DNA from: DATARR01 sp034666985
Lineage (GTDB): Bacteria; Acidobacteriota; Thermoanaerobaculia; Multivoradales; UBA5704
Direction of reading: 5' to 3'
Length of the DNA: 64,000 bases
Assembly: GCA_034666985.1 (NCBI GenBank)
Contig: JAXDKS010000001.1
Coordinates: 69,236 to 133,235 of the forward strand
The translations under genes and the position numbers were made by a program. How positions within the stretch are numbered: position 1 is the stretch's first letter; every line of letters begins with the position of its first letter. Below are positions 16,425 through 25,205 of the stretch, one piece after another. The notes under the pieces were generated by a model. That model had not been told where the DNA came from, did no database searches, and saw only the letters and a list, made by a program, of their open reading frames with translations.

Positions 16425-17195
16425 ATGGACCATCAGAGCATCGACGCCGGCAACATCGCCGAACACTACGTGGCAGGCCGTCTGCCGCCCGAAGAGGCCG
16501 CCATCTTCGAGGAGCACTATCTCGACTGCCCTTCCTGCTGCGCCCGGGTCGAGTCCGCCGAGCGCCTCCAGCGCGGGCTGCGGCGACTGGCCGAGGAGGC
16601 GGCGGTCCGCGCTCCGGGCACTCCCCGCTGGAGCCGCTCGCCGCGATGGGCCCTGGCCGCGGCGGCCCTGCTCGCCGTCGCCCTCCTGCCGGCCTGGCTC
16701 GAGCACCGCGAGGTCCAGAGCCTGCGCTCCGATCTTGCCCGGACGAAAGTGGAAAAGGGTTCTGCGGATCGTCTGAAAGGCGAGCTTCAGCAGACCCGGC
16801 GCGACCTCGCTGCCGAAGCGGAGAAGCGCGAAACCCTTGCCCGGGAGATGGCGGCGGATCGCCAGCCGCAGGCGAACCTTCCCATTCTCCCCTTGACGCC
16901 GGTGCGCGGTGGCGCCCCGATACGCTCTCTCAAGCTCCCGGCGAAGCCGGGCTGGGTCGCTTTCTGGGTGGAGCCTGGGGATACGGATTATCCGGCCTAC
17001 CGGGCGACGCTGCGGAAAAACGAGGGCACCGCCGTCTTCGAGGCCTCCCGCCTCCCGCTCAACGACCTTGGGGCACTTCTCATTACCGTTTACTCGACCT
17101 CGCTGTCTCCCGGTGCCTATCGGCTGGAGGTCGAGGGCCTGCCGCGGAGCGGTGCGCCGGTTTCGGTGGGGCGGTTCTCGCTGCGGATTGAGTGA
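16425..17195 (+). CDS. zinc-finger anti-sigma-like membrane protein
   Basis: 256 residues from ATG 16425 with GGAGAG upstream. The N-terminus has the anti-sigma zinc-binding pattern H-x3-C-x2-C (EEHYLDCPSCC). One membrane segment follows (WALAAAALLAVALLPAWL, about residues 73-90), then a coiled-coil stretch (REVQSLRSDLARTKVEKGSADRLKGELQQTRRDLAAEAEKRETLAREM) and a periplasmic beta-rich domain that reads like a CHAT-operon accessory domain (LPAKPGWVAFWVEPGDTDYPAYRATLRK ... YRLEVEGL). It probably holds the upstream sigma factor at the membrane until a signal arrives. Confidence 0.83.
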   Translation: MDHQSIDAGNIAEHYVAGRLPPEEAAIFEEHYLDCPSCCARVESAERLQRGLRRLAEEAAVRAPGTPRWSRSPRWALAAAALLAVALLPAWLEHREVQSLRSDLARTKVEKGSADRLKGELQQTRRDLAAEAEKRETLAREMAADRQPQANLPILPLTPVRGGAPIRSLKLPAKPGWVAFWVEPGDTDYPAYRATLRKNEGTAVFEASRLPLNDLGALLITVYSTSLSPGAYRLEVEGLPRSGAPVSVGRFSLRIE

Positions 17196-17286
17196 AAGGA
17201 CCTCAAGGACTGCAGGGACAACAAGGACAAACAAGGTTTCTGCCCTTGCAGTCCTTGTTGTCCCTGCAGTCCTTGAGGTCCCTTTT
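17195..17286. terminator. long AAGGAC hairpin, possible bidirectional terminator
   Basis: Arms 17195-17228 and 17251-17284 are perfectly complementary apart from one inserted base, giving a stem of about 33 bp with a 22-base loop, followed by TTTT. It begins at the last base of the anti-sigma stop codon and separates it from the convergent PI-PLC-like gene. The arms are built from 9-mers containing AAGGAC, so it also belongs to the repeat family at 15517. Confidence 0.65.
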
Positions 17287-17304
17287 CCGGTTTTCTGAGG
17301 ATTC

Positions 17305-18258
17305 CTACGACCCGCACCTGCCCGGCACCGGCGCCGGGACGATAGGTTCCTTGCCCACCATGGCCCACTCATGGTTTCTCACCTTGTCCGTAGTCAGGAT
17401 GTTGATCGCCGCCCGCAGCGCTGCGTTCCAATCGCCCTTGTTGTTGAGCGTATAGGCGCGGGTGGCGAACCCGCCGGCCGCCTGTGCCTTGAGCGCCAGC
17501 TCGCACCAGCCCGGTGAGCCGAATTCGATGTTGATGAACACCCGGTTGCCGTTCTTGTAGGCAGGCTTGTTCAGATCGTTGCCCGCCGTCCGCTGGTCGA
17601 TGTCGACGAAGGCCAGGCGCTTTTTCGTATCCTGCGACAGGTAGGCCCGGCGCGCGGTCACGGGGTCCTTGGGGTCCAAGTCCGAGCCGGTGAAGACCAG
17701 GATGAACTTGTCCTTCAGCTTGTCGATCGTGGGCCAGCCTTGAGCGCGTGCGCCGTCGAGGAGCGTCGGGTGATCGCCCTGCAGCATGCACGGGGTGTAG
17801 AGGTTCTCGGCGCCCAGTGTCTCGGTGAAGGTCTGCTCGATCTTCCGGGTGTACGTGACGTCGTCGCCGGCCGCGTCCTTGAGGTCGAGGCTGACGGTGA
17901 CCACGTCGTGGCCCAGGTTTGCCAGATGCCAGTTGTGGAGGATCAGCAGAGCGTCCCGGAGGGTCGCCTTTTTCCAGTCATAGGCGCCGCCGTGCTGGAG
18001 TGTGCTCGCCCAGTCGTCGTCCGGCCCGAGATAAACGTTGGAAAGGACCAGGTCGAATTCCAGATTCCGGACGCCAGCCTGATAGTGATTGATGTCATCG
18101 AACTCGAGGGCCTCGGTCAGCGTCTCGTCGCGCTGCTCGGTATTGTGGGAGCCTTTCTGCTGCGATTTGTTGTAGGCGGGTGAGGTGGTCTGTGCGGAGA
18201 GCTGCGCCGCCAAGGCGACCGTCAGAAGGGGGATCGCGAGCGTGGCAATGTTTTTCAT
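17305..18258 (-). CDS. secreted PI-PLC-like phosphodiesterase
   Basis: 317 residues from ATG 18258 with AGGAGAT upstream. A signal peptide (MKNIATLAIPLLTVALAAQLSAQ) is followed by KGSHNTEQRD, where the PI-PLC X-domain general-base His is found, and by GVRNLEFDLVLSN, which carries the E-x-D metal ligands. FILVFTGSD and VNIEFGSP-like strands complete the TIM-barrel pattern of Ca2+-dependent PI-PLC-like enzymes. It is probably exported and acts on a glycerophospho- or inositol lipid. The substrate is not determined. It is convergent with the anti-sigma gene. Confidence 0.72.
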   Translation of the reverse strand: MKNIATLAIPLLTVALAAQLSAQTTSPAYNKSQQKGSHNTEQRDETLTEALEFDDINHYQAGVRNLEFDLVLSNVYLGPDDDWASTLQHGGAYDWKKATLRDALLILHNWHLANLGHDVVTVSLDLKDAAGDDVTYTRKIEQTFTETLGAENLYTPCMLQGDHPTLLDGARAQGWPTIDKLKDKFILVFTGSDLDPKDPVTARRAYLSQDTKKRLAFVDIDQRTAGNDLNKPAYKNGNRVFINIEFGSPGWCELALKAQAAGGFATRAYTLNNKGDWNAALRAAINILTTDKVRNHEWAMVGKEPIVPAPVPGRCGS

Positions 18259-18369
18259 TGGATCTCCTTGCAAGTTCCAGTGCATGTGTGGGGGATTGCG
18301 TTGGGCAGCGCCCTCCGGGACCGAACGCGCTGGGAGCGCGCACGGCCCCGGAGTGATCCGGACCTTTGG

Positions 18370-18717
18370 TCAAGCGGGGGCGCCGAAGAACGTCACGAGC
18401 CCCGTTGCCGTGCCCTCCCACTTCCGCGAGTCGGTTTGGTCGCGGAGAGTCGCAGTGCAGGACGCCTCCGTATTCGAGGTGCTCATCGCAACCTGGAGTC
18501 GTCCGAAGTCGTAACGGCTACTTTCGCCTGTGTACTTCAGATCGAAGCTCTGCAGAGCGATGGTGGCGTCCTCCGTTCCTGACGGGGGGTTGAACGAATC
18601 CCTTGCCGTCTGTGTGAGCGTGTTCGAGGGGAAGTTGAATCTCGCGATTGTATAGCCAAGCACCGGACGCGGAGTGACCGCGGCCTCGACCTCGACTGCC
18701 TGATTGGATTGCGACAT
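18370..18717 (-). CDS. small protein of unknown function
   Basis: 115 residues from ATG 18717, which has GGAGG-like AGGAGCC upstream. No signal peptide. The sequence is beta-rich with IARFNFPSNTLTQTARDSF, ATIALQSFDLKYTGE and ASCTATLRDQTDS, and ends VTFFGAPA. I do not recognise it. Its tail of Thr/Gly-rich strands suggests a small beta sandwich. It is the second of a series of short minus-strand genes between the PI-PLC-like gene and the CHAT gene. Confidence 0.6.
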   Translation of the reverse strand: MSQSNQAVEVEAAVTPRPVLGYTIARFNFPSNTLTQTARDSFNPPSGTEDATIALQSFDLKYTGESSRYDFGRLQVAMSTSNTEASCTATLRDQTDSRKWEGTATGLVTFFGAPA

Positions 18718-18810
18718 GATCGGCTCCTCCCAAGGATTTCCGGCCCGCCTCATTGCGGCCCGCATGTCTCAGTAGTGAGGCGCCGGCGCGGTTTGTTCCA
18801 AGAAATTTTT

Positions 18811-18843
18811 GGGGCGGCCGGCTGTCGCTCGCCGGGCCGCCCC
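18811..18843. repeat. GC-rich hairpin
   Basis: GGGGCGGCC and GGCCGCCCC form a perfect 9-bp stem around a 14-base loop downstream of the 18877-19191 gene. There is no T tract on the minus strand, so it may be a weak terminator or only a structured spacer. Confidence 0.4.
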
Positions 18844-18876
18844 AACAGGAGGGGAGAGATCAGGGCGGAGGGGCCC

Positions 18877-19191
18877 CTAGCCGTCGCCAGGCCAGGGCCC
18901 TTGATCTTCGGCAGTCCAGGACCCCGTTCTCAGAGTCTGACCCGGCGTGAACGTGATCATCCGGAATCCAATCTGGTAGCCGTCCGTGCCGTCCTCTCTT
19001 ATCTCCTCGATCCTGTTGGTGTCCTTGTTGTATCGTCCAGGGGGGTAGGGTTTTTCTGAAGTTCCTCCTAGCTTGCATGTGATCTCCACCAAATCCCCCG
19101 TTCCGGAAATGATGACACTCGAGCCCTCCGGACACTCTTCGGATTCTTTAGTGGTGACTTTCCAGCTTTTTTGGAAGTCTTCGAATGACAT
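18877..19191 (-). CDS. small cytoplasmic protein of unknown function
   Basis: 104 residues with AGGAGA before the ATG at 19191. It starts MSFEDFQKSWKVTTKESEE and has CPEGSSVIISGTGDLVEITCKLGG, with two cysteines that could pair or bind metal. The hydrophilic character and lack of a signal sequence point to a soluble cytoplasmic protein. No family is recognised. Together with 18370-18717 it forms a short cluster downstream of the CHAT gene on the same strand. Confidence 0.6.
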   Translation of the reverse strand: MSFEDFQKSWKVTTKESEECPEGSSVIISGTGDLVEITCKLGGTSEKPYPPGRYNKDTNRIEEIREDGTDGYQIGFRMITFTPGQTLRTGSWTAEDQGPWPGDG

Positions 19192-19287
19192 GGGCGGTTT
19201 CTCCTTTCATGAAGGGAACGTTCGAGAGTAGAGTGAGGATGGAGCGACAAGAGTCCCAAATTTTTCCGGCTTCCCAGTGGGTCTCCC

Positions 19288-22200
19288 TCACCGCCAATCC
19301 CCCTGGAGGACGAAGGCTCCCCAGTAGGACGGATCGCGGAAACGATGCTGGCGCGCGAGAGACAGGCGGGCTTTACGCAGCGCGGCAGCCGGGCGCAGGC
19401 CTTCGCTCCACAGGCCGCGGTAGAACGCCGACATGAGCGCGGCCGTCGCCCGGTCGTCGATCCACCACAGGCTCGCCACCACCCGCGGCGCTCCCGCGTA
19501 GAGGAAGCCGCGGGTGAGCCCCAGGAGCCCTTCGCCGCGGATCTCCTTGCCCAGGGCCGTCTGGCAGCCGGAGAGCACCACGAGGTCGGCCGCGAGGGCG
19601 AGGTTGTAGACGTCGCGCAGGCCCAGGAAACCTTCGCGTGGCTTGCCGTCCGGCCCGACGCGGGAGAGGGCCAGGCCCGAGAGCTCCGGCCGCTCCGCAT
19701 CGAAGATGCCGTGGGTGGCGAAATGGATGTAGCGGAAGTCGCGCAGGCCTCCGGAGAGGACGAGGTCGCGATCGGCCGCGAAGTCGAGCCGGGTGGTGAC
19801 CGCGCCCGGCGGAGCCAGGGAGGCGATCGCCAGCGCTTCCTGGCGGGAGAAGCGAAGACGGTTCAGGAGGAAGGCGTCCGCGCCGCCGCGCCGTCGCTCG
19901 CTCGCCGTGGGAGCCGCGGCCGGGATCTTCTGGGGGCTCCGTGCGACGCGGGGATCGTCCGGCTGGAAGACCGGATCGGCGAGCACGATGGCGAGCTCGC
20001 GGGCCCGCGGCCTCTGGGCCAGCTCCCGTCGCTCGGCTGCGAGCACGGAGGCCGACGGCAACTCGACCACCTCATGGCGTGCGAGGACGGGATTCGACTG
20101 CCCGGGTTCGGGGAGCACGTCGAAGGGGATGTATCCCAGGGCCCCGTCGGGGACGATGGCCAGACGGCGATCTCCGAGCTCGCCGGCCACGGGGCCGAGG
20201 ATCATTCCGCTCAGCGTCCGCCCGATCCGTGCCCGGCTGTCTTCGCCGCCCGGCGTGCTGACGGCTTGATGGAAGGCGCGGGCCGCGCTCTCGATCTTCT
20301 CCCGACCGGGGAGGATGAATGAGCGCAGCCCCTTCGCATCGACCGCCCAGAGATAGCCACGCTCGCGTCCGAGGGAATATTCGAGAAGGAGCGTCCCGGA
20401 GTCGAGAAGCGCCTGGATCTCCCCGGTGCGCGCGGCCTCGGGATGAGTGAGGTCGGCGTAGCGCGGATTTTTCCGCCGGATCTCGGCGTCGAGATTGTCG
20501 AGCTCGGCCCGGATCTGCTCGCTTTCGATCTCCAGGGTCTTGCTCTCCGCCTGATCTCCCTTGCCACGGCCGAGGAGGAGCTGCCGGCGGTCCGCTTTCA
20601 GGGCCAGGCGGCGTTCGAGATCGCGTTGCCGCGCCGCGAGCGCTGGATCGATGCCGGACCGGATCGCGGCACCGCTCTCGCGCAGCACGTCGAGGAGCGA
20701 GCGGGCGCGTGCCTCCTCGCTCGCTTCGAAGGCAGCGCGATCGAAGCCCTGGCCGGGATGGATGGCGGCGAGGCGCATCAGGACGTCGACGCGAAACTCG
20801 TAGACTTTGCTGCGGGAGCCGAGAAAGGCGGCGCGGAGCTCAGGGTTGCCCAGGCGCGTGCGGAGCGATTCGAGGGCTGCGATGGCGGCTTCGGCGTCGC
20901 TTGCCGCACCTTCGAGATCGCCGGGCTTCCCCCGGTCCCGCAGAGTGCGGGCCCGCGTGAAGAGGGTCGCGGCCTCATTGATGCGATCGCCGGCGGCGCG
21001 CAAACCGAGGAGGGCCTGCTCGAAGAGCGGCAAGGCCTCCGCGGCCTGGCCGCTGTTGGCCAGGGCCTCGCCCTTATGTCCCAGGGTGGTCGCCTCGTTG
21101 GGGCGGTCTCCGGTCTGGCGCTGCAGTGCCAGGGCCTTGTCGAGCTCGGCGATCGCCTCGGCGGAGCGGCCGGCCTCTGACAGGGCCTCGCCGAGATAGC
21201 TCCGGCTGATCCCCTCGTTGCGCACGTCCGAGATGGCGCGGGCGACCTCGAGGGCCTGGCTGTGGAAAGAGACCGCCCTGTCGGCCGCGTCGTTCCGGCG
21301 CTCGAGCCGGCCGAGGTTGTTGAGGGTCACGATCTCGCCGCGCCGGTCCTCGACCGTCCGGCGGAGCGCCAGGGCCTGGGTCAGATAGAGCCGGGACCGC
21401 TCCGCCTCGCCGAGGGCCATGTAGGCGACCCCCAGGTTGTTCAGGGTGGTGGCCTCCTGCCGGCGGTCGTCCAGAGCCGTGAGGATCTCGCGGGCTTGCG
21501 CGTAGGCCTTGAGCGCTTCGTCGATCTCCCCCAGGCTGCGGTGGAGAACGGCGAGGTTGTTGAGCGCCTGGGCCTCTCCAGCCCGGTCACCGATCTCCCG
21601 GCGGATCTCCAGGGCTTGCCGGTAGCTCTCCTCGGCCGGCTGCGGCTCGCCCAGGCTGAACGACGCGAAGCCGAGGTTGTTGAGCGCCGCGGCCTCGTCC
21701 TTCCTCTCGCCGAGCTGATGAAAGAGCGCCAGGGCCTCCCGGTAACAGGCGAGCGCCGGCTGGACGCCGCTCCGGGCATGGAGCACCAGGCACTGATTGC
21801 TTCGCAAATCGGCCTCGGGATAGGCCAACCCGAGACGGCGCGCAAGGTCGAGGCCGCGGGCGAGAGCGTCGTCGGCAGCGGGGAGCTCGCTCATCTCCCA
21901 GAGAGTGAGCCCGAGGTTGCTCCAAGCCATCGTCTCGCGCTCGGGCCGGCCCATCTCCTGCCAACGTGACACCGCCTCGCGATAGAGCTCGACGGCCTGG
22001 CTCTGCTTCCCCAGACGGTGGCTGACGGCGGCGAGGACGTCGATCGCCTCAGCTTCGCCCGGCCGGTCGCCGGCGGCCCGGAAGTGGTCGCGGGCCTTCT
22101 GCAAGGCCGCCAGGATCTTGTCGAGGCTGCCGGTAGGCTCACGGCGAAGGATCGTGCCCGCCTCCGTCATCGCGGCGAGGGCGGCGATCCTTTCCTGGCC

Positions 22201-22611
22201 GGCCTTGGCAGAGCCGGCGATCTCGTCCACACGGATCTCGCAACGGCCAGGTCCGACCCCCTTCATCTGGGCCTTCACCTCAATCTGATAGGAGGCCGTG
22301 GAAGTCGGGCGGAGGAGGAGGGTCTCGATCCCCCAGCGGTCCAGAGGGGAGTCGACCGCGGCGAGGCTGCCGCCGTCCGTCCCGCGCACGTCGACGACCA
22401 GGTGGATTCCCCGCTGCTCGGCGGCCAGCAGGTACAGCTTGCCGGCGGCGAGCTCGGCGGTGAAGACCTGGGAATCGCCGGCGGCGAAGGCGCGCTCCAG
22501 CGGCGTGCCGGGGGAGAGCTGAAGCGAGTCCGGAGACACGAGCGAGCCCACGCCGGCCGCGGCCAGCGCGAAGACCACCACGAGATCCACACGGCATTGA
22601 CGACGTCGCAT
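19288..22611 (-). CDS. TPR-CHAT caspase-like protein
   Basis: 1107 residues. An N-terminal signal-like hydrophobic segment (VDLVVVFALAAAGVGSLV) leads to a beta-rich domain to about 130, then some ten tetratricopeptide repeats (LNNLGVAYMALGEAERSRLYLTQAL type) to about 530, a helical linker, and a C-terminal CHAT domain from about 800. The catalytic pair is intact: His in YIHFATHGIF (about 965) and Cys in VVLSGCQTALG (about 1013). CHAT proteases resemble caspases and are used in several stress and defence systems (for example Craspase). It stands alone here, though sigma/anti-sigma genes lie 2 kb away on the other strand; such genes often travel with CHAT proteins. Confidence 0.92.
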   Translation of the reverse strand: MRRRQCRVDLVVVFALAAAGVGSLVSPDSLQLSPGTPLERAFAAGDSQVFTAELAAGKLYLLAAEQRGIHLVVDVRGTDGGSLAAVDSPLDRWGIETLLLRPTSTASYQIEVKAQMKGVGPGRCEIRVDEIAGSAKAGQERIAALAAMTEAGTILRREPTGSLDKILAALQKARDHFRAAGDRPGEAEAIDVLAAVSHRLGKQSQAVELYREAVSRWQEMGRPERETMAWSNLGLTLWEMSELPAADDALARGLDLARRLGLAYPEADLRSNQCLVLHARSGVQPALACYREALALFHQLGERKDEAAALNNLGFASFSLGEPQPAEESYRQALEIRREIGDRAGEAQALNNLAVLHRSLGEIDEALKAYAQAREILTALDDRRQEATTLNNLGVAYMALGEAERSRLYLTQALALRRTVEDRRGEIVTLNNLGRLERRNDAADRAVSFHSQALEVARAISDVRNEGISRSYLGEALSEAGRSAEAIAELDKALALQRQTGDRPNEATTLGHKGEALANSGQAAEALPLFEQALLGLRAAGDRINEAATLFTRARTLRDRGKPGDLEGAASDAEAAIAALESLRTRLGNPELRAAFLGSRSKVYEFRVDVLMRLAAIHPGQGFDRAAFEASEEARARSLLDVLRESGAAIRSGIDPALAARQRDLERRLALKADRRQLLLGRGKGDQAESKTLEIESEQIRAELDNLDAEIRRKNPRYADLTHPEAARTGEIQALLDSGTLLLEYSLGRERGYLWAVDAKGLRSFILPGREKIESAARAFHQAVSTPGGEDSRARIGRTLSGMILGPVAGELGDRRLAIVPDGALGYIPFDVLPEPGQSNPVLARHEVVELPSASVLAAERRELAQRPRARELAIVLADPVFQPDDPRVARSPQKIPAAAPTASERRRGGADAFLLNRLRFSRQEALAIASLAPPGAVTTRLDFAADRDLVLSGGLRDFRYIHFATHGIFDAERPELSGLALSRVGPDGKPREGFLGLRDVYNLALAADLVVLSGCQTALGKEIRGEGLLGLTRGFLYAGAPRVVASLWWIDDRATAALMSAFYRGLWSEGLRPAAALRKARLSLARQHRFRDPSYWGAFVLQGDWR

Positions 22612-22654
22612 AGGGGCTTCCCAAACCGGAGTGGATGGAGTCTAACCCTAATTT

Positions 22655-22800
22655 GTAGGGTGCGCTGTGCGCACCATCAACGTCGACGGTGCGCACAGCG
22701 CACCCTACGGGGATCTTGCTGTTCTCCCTCTTCTCCCGGTGAGGGGGTTGGGAGGTGACGGGAGAAGAGGGCCGGGGTGATGAGGGTCTTGGGGGGGAGC
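22655..22800. repeat. nested palindromic element (copy 1)
   Basis: A perfect 21-bp inverted repeat (GTAGGGTGCGCTGTGCGCAC plus C at 22655-22675, complement at 22688-22708) is followed by a second stem (CCTCTTCTCCCG at 22728, complement 22759-22770) and the segment GGGGTGATGAGGGTCTTGG. The same composite appears at 53287-53515 and 60661-60835. Confidence 0.75.
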
Positions 22801-22875
22801 TGGCCGGGGTGCCGAGGCCTTCTGCTACAATGCGCCGCCGCCCCTCCCAGGGCGAGCACCTCCTGAGGTCACAGC

Positions 22876-24153
22876 ATGCCGATCAGAGTCGATTCAGAAA
22901 TCGGGCGCCTGCGGCGCGTCCTGGTCCACCGGCCCGGGCGCGAGATCGACTGGATGGTGCCTTCCATGATGGAGAGCCTGCTCTTCGACGACATCCTGGA
23001 TGGCGACGAGGGGCGCGAGGAGCACGACGGCTTCCGCCGCGTCATCGAGCAGGCCGGCGTCGAGGTGCTGGATGCCGAGGACCTGCTGGCCGACGTCCTC
23101 GGCGACGAGGCGGCCCGCAAGCGGCTGCTCGACGAGTTGGAGGCCGAGTACGGCGCGCCGTTCAACGTCGTGCGCCGGCTCTACGACCTGGCGCCGAAGG
23201 AGCTGGCCACGGCCCTGGTCGAGGGCATCCGCACTCCCGCCGAGGTCTCGGACGCCGGCCGCAAGGTCTTCTTCGACCTCAACCCGGTGCCCAACTTCTT
23301 CTTCACGCGCGACCCCCAGGTGGTGATGGGCAACGGCGTCGTCATCTCCTCCATGGCGACCTCGGCCCGCGAGCGCGAGCCGCTCCTCTCCCGCACCGTC
23401 TTCGAGCGCCATCCCGCGCTCGCGGATCACGGGACGCTCTACGAGATCGACGTGCCGCCGACCGGCGCGCCGCAGCACAACCCCTACTTCCCGTACCCGA
23501 GCCTGGAGGGGGGAGACGTCCTGGTGGTGAGCCCCGAGATCCTCCTCGTGGGCCTCTCCGAGCGCACCAACCGGCGGGGGATCGAGGTCCTGGCCGGTTA
23601 CCTGCGGCGGGTGGAGACCTCGTTCCGCCACCTCATCATGGTGGAGCTCCCCCGCAAGCGGTCGTACATGCACCTCGACACGGTTTTCACCCTCATCGAC
23701 CGCAATTTGTGCCTGGCCCACGTGCCCGTGATCCTCCCCGGCGGTCCCGAAGCGGCCCACGTCTACTCGATCGACCTTCTCGCCAGAGACCTGACCTTCA
23801 CCCTGCGCAGCTCCCTGCTCGAAGTGCTGAAGGAGCTGGGGCTGGAACTGGACGTGGTGCCCTGCGGTGGCGCCCTCGAGGCCATCGACCAGGAGCGCGA
23901 GCAGTGGACCGACGGCGCCAACGCCTTCGCGCTGGCGCCGGGGCTGATCCTGCTCTACAGGCGCAACCACAAGACCCTGGAAGAGCTGGCGCGGCGGGGC
24001 TGGCGCATCCTGCTGGAGGAGGAGGCGCTCTCCGGTCAGTACGACCTGGTCGGGGGCGGCCCCACGGCCGTGGCGCTCTACTCCAACGAGCTCTCCCGGG
24101 CCCGCGGCGGTCCGCGCTGCATGACCATGCCGCTCGAGCGGGACCCGCTGTGA
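22876..24153 (+). CDS. arcA: arginine deiminase
   Basis: 425 residues, guanidino-group modifying fold. It hydrolyses arginine to citrulline and ammonia. The nucleophile Cys415 is in GGPRCMTMPL. Substrate-binding motifs include NFFFTRDPQVVMGNGV, the EGGD motif at about 217, and MHLDTVFTLID with the catalytic His. Length is normal for bacterial ADI (about 410). The argF/arcB-like gene follows after 31 bases, so this is a catabolic arginine deiminase operon. No carbamate kinase gene follows. Confidence 0.95.
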   Translation: MPIRVDSEIGRLRRVLVHRPGREIDWMVPSMMESLLFDDILDGDEGREEHDGFRRVIEQAGVEVLDAEDLLADVLGDEAARKRLLDELEAEYGAPFNVVRRLYDLAPKELATALVEGIRTPAEVSDAGRKVFFDLNPVPNFFFTRDPQVVMGNGVVISSMATSAREREPLLSRTVFERHPALADHGTLYEIDVPPTGAPQHNPYFPYPSLEGGDVLVVSPEILLVGLSERTNRRGIEVLAGYLRRVETSFRHLIMVELPRKRSYMHLDTVFTLIDRNLCLAHVPVILPGGPEAAHVYSIDLLARDLTFTLRSSLLEVLKELGLELDVVPCGGALEAIDQEREQWTDGANAFALAPGLILLYRRNHKTLEELARRGWRILLEEEALSGQYDLVGGGPTAVALYSNELSRARGGPRCMTMPLERDPL

Positions 24154-24184
24154 GCGATTCGATCCTTTCCTTTGAGGAGACTTC

Positions 24185-25120
24185 ATGTCCCGTCATCTGA
24201 TCTCGATCCACGACCTGACGGCCGCCGAGGTGGCCGGCCTCTTCCGGCTGGCCGCGGACGTCAAGGCGAATCCGCAGCAGTACGAGAACCACATGCATCG
24301 CAAGACGCTGGCGATGATCTTCGAGAAATCGTCGACCCGCACCCGCGTCAGCTTCGAGGTGGGCATGGCCCAGATGGGCGGGCAGGGCCTCTTCCTGTCG
24401 AGCCGCGACATCCAGCTCGGCCGCGGCGAGCCGATCGCGGACACCGCCCAGGTCCTCTCCCGCTACGTCGACGGCATCATGGCCCGCACCTTCGCCCACC
24501 AGACGGTGACCGACCTCGCGAAATACGGCTCCGTGCCGGTGATCAACGGCCTCACCGACGACCTCCATCCCTGCCAGGGGCTGACCGACTACTTCACCCT
24601 CACCGAGGTCTTCGGCAGCCTGGAAGCCCTGCGCAGCCGCAAGATCGCCTACGTGGGCGACGGCAACAACATGGCCCATTCCCTGCTGTTCGGAGCCCCC
24701 AAGGTGGGGATGGACATCGCCGTGGCCTCGCCCCGGGGCTACGAGGTGAAGCCCCACTACGCGGACCTCGCTCATCAGGACGCGCTGGCGGCCGGCACGA
24801 AGATCACGCTCACGAATGATCCGAAAGAGGCCGTCGAAGGAGCCTCGGCCGTCTACACGGACGTCTGGGCCTCGATGGGGCAGGAGTCGGAAGCCCAGCA
24901 GCGCCTCAGGGACTTTCACGGCTTTATCGTGGACAGCGCCCTGATGTCCCACGCCAAGCCGGAAGCCGTCTTCCTCCACTGCCTCCCCGCCCATCGCGGC
25001 CAAGAGGTCGCTGCCGAAGTGGCGGACGGTCCCCAGAGCCGCATCTTCGACGAAGCGGAGAACCGTCTGCACACTCAGAAGGCGATCATGCTCTGGCTGA
25101 TGGCAGGGGTGGGGATCTAG
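24185..25120 (+). CDS. argF: ornithine carbamoyltransferase
   Basis: 311 residues. The carbamoyl-phosphate motif SSTRTR is at 49-54, HPCQ(G)LTD at about 121, and the ornithine site HCLPAHRG at about 265-272, all standard. With arginine deiminase upstream it probably works in the reverse direction (phosphorolysis of citrulline, as ArcB), although the enzyme could equally serve arginine biosynthesis. The SD is AGGAGAC. The gene ends just before the 20-bp repeat array. Confidence 0.95.
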   Translation: MSRHLISIHDLTAAEVAGLFRLAADVKANPQQYENHMHRKTLAMIFEKSSTRTRVSFEVGMAQMGGQGLFLSSRDIQLGRGEPIADTAQVLSRYVDGIMARTFAHQTVTDLAKYGSVPVINGLTDDLHPCQGLTDYFTLTEVFGSLEALRSRKIAYVGDGNNMAHSLLFGAPKVGMDIAVASPRGYEVKPHYADLAHQDALAAGTKITLTNDPKEAVEGASAVYTDVWASMGQESEAQQRLRDFHGFIVDSALMSHAKPEAVFLHCLPAHRGQEVAAEVADGPQSRIFDEAENRLHTQKAIMLWLMAGVGI

Positions 25121-25205
25121 GGCGCGCTTCTGCAAGCCACTCATGTCAATCGAGACCCACAGGTATTCCTTGGCGTGGCTGACGGAGCTGAAGAAGCCGC
25201 AAGGT

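Noticed and set aside
17117..17455. Collagen-like GPQGLQGQQG reading frames
   Set aside because: They come from the two arms of the AAGGAC hairpin and have no start or domain; treated as a repeat artefact.
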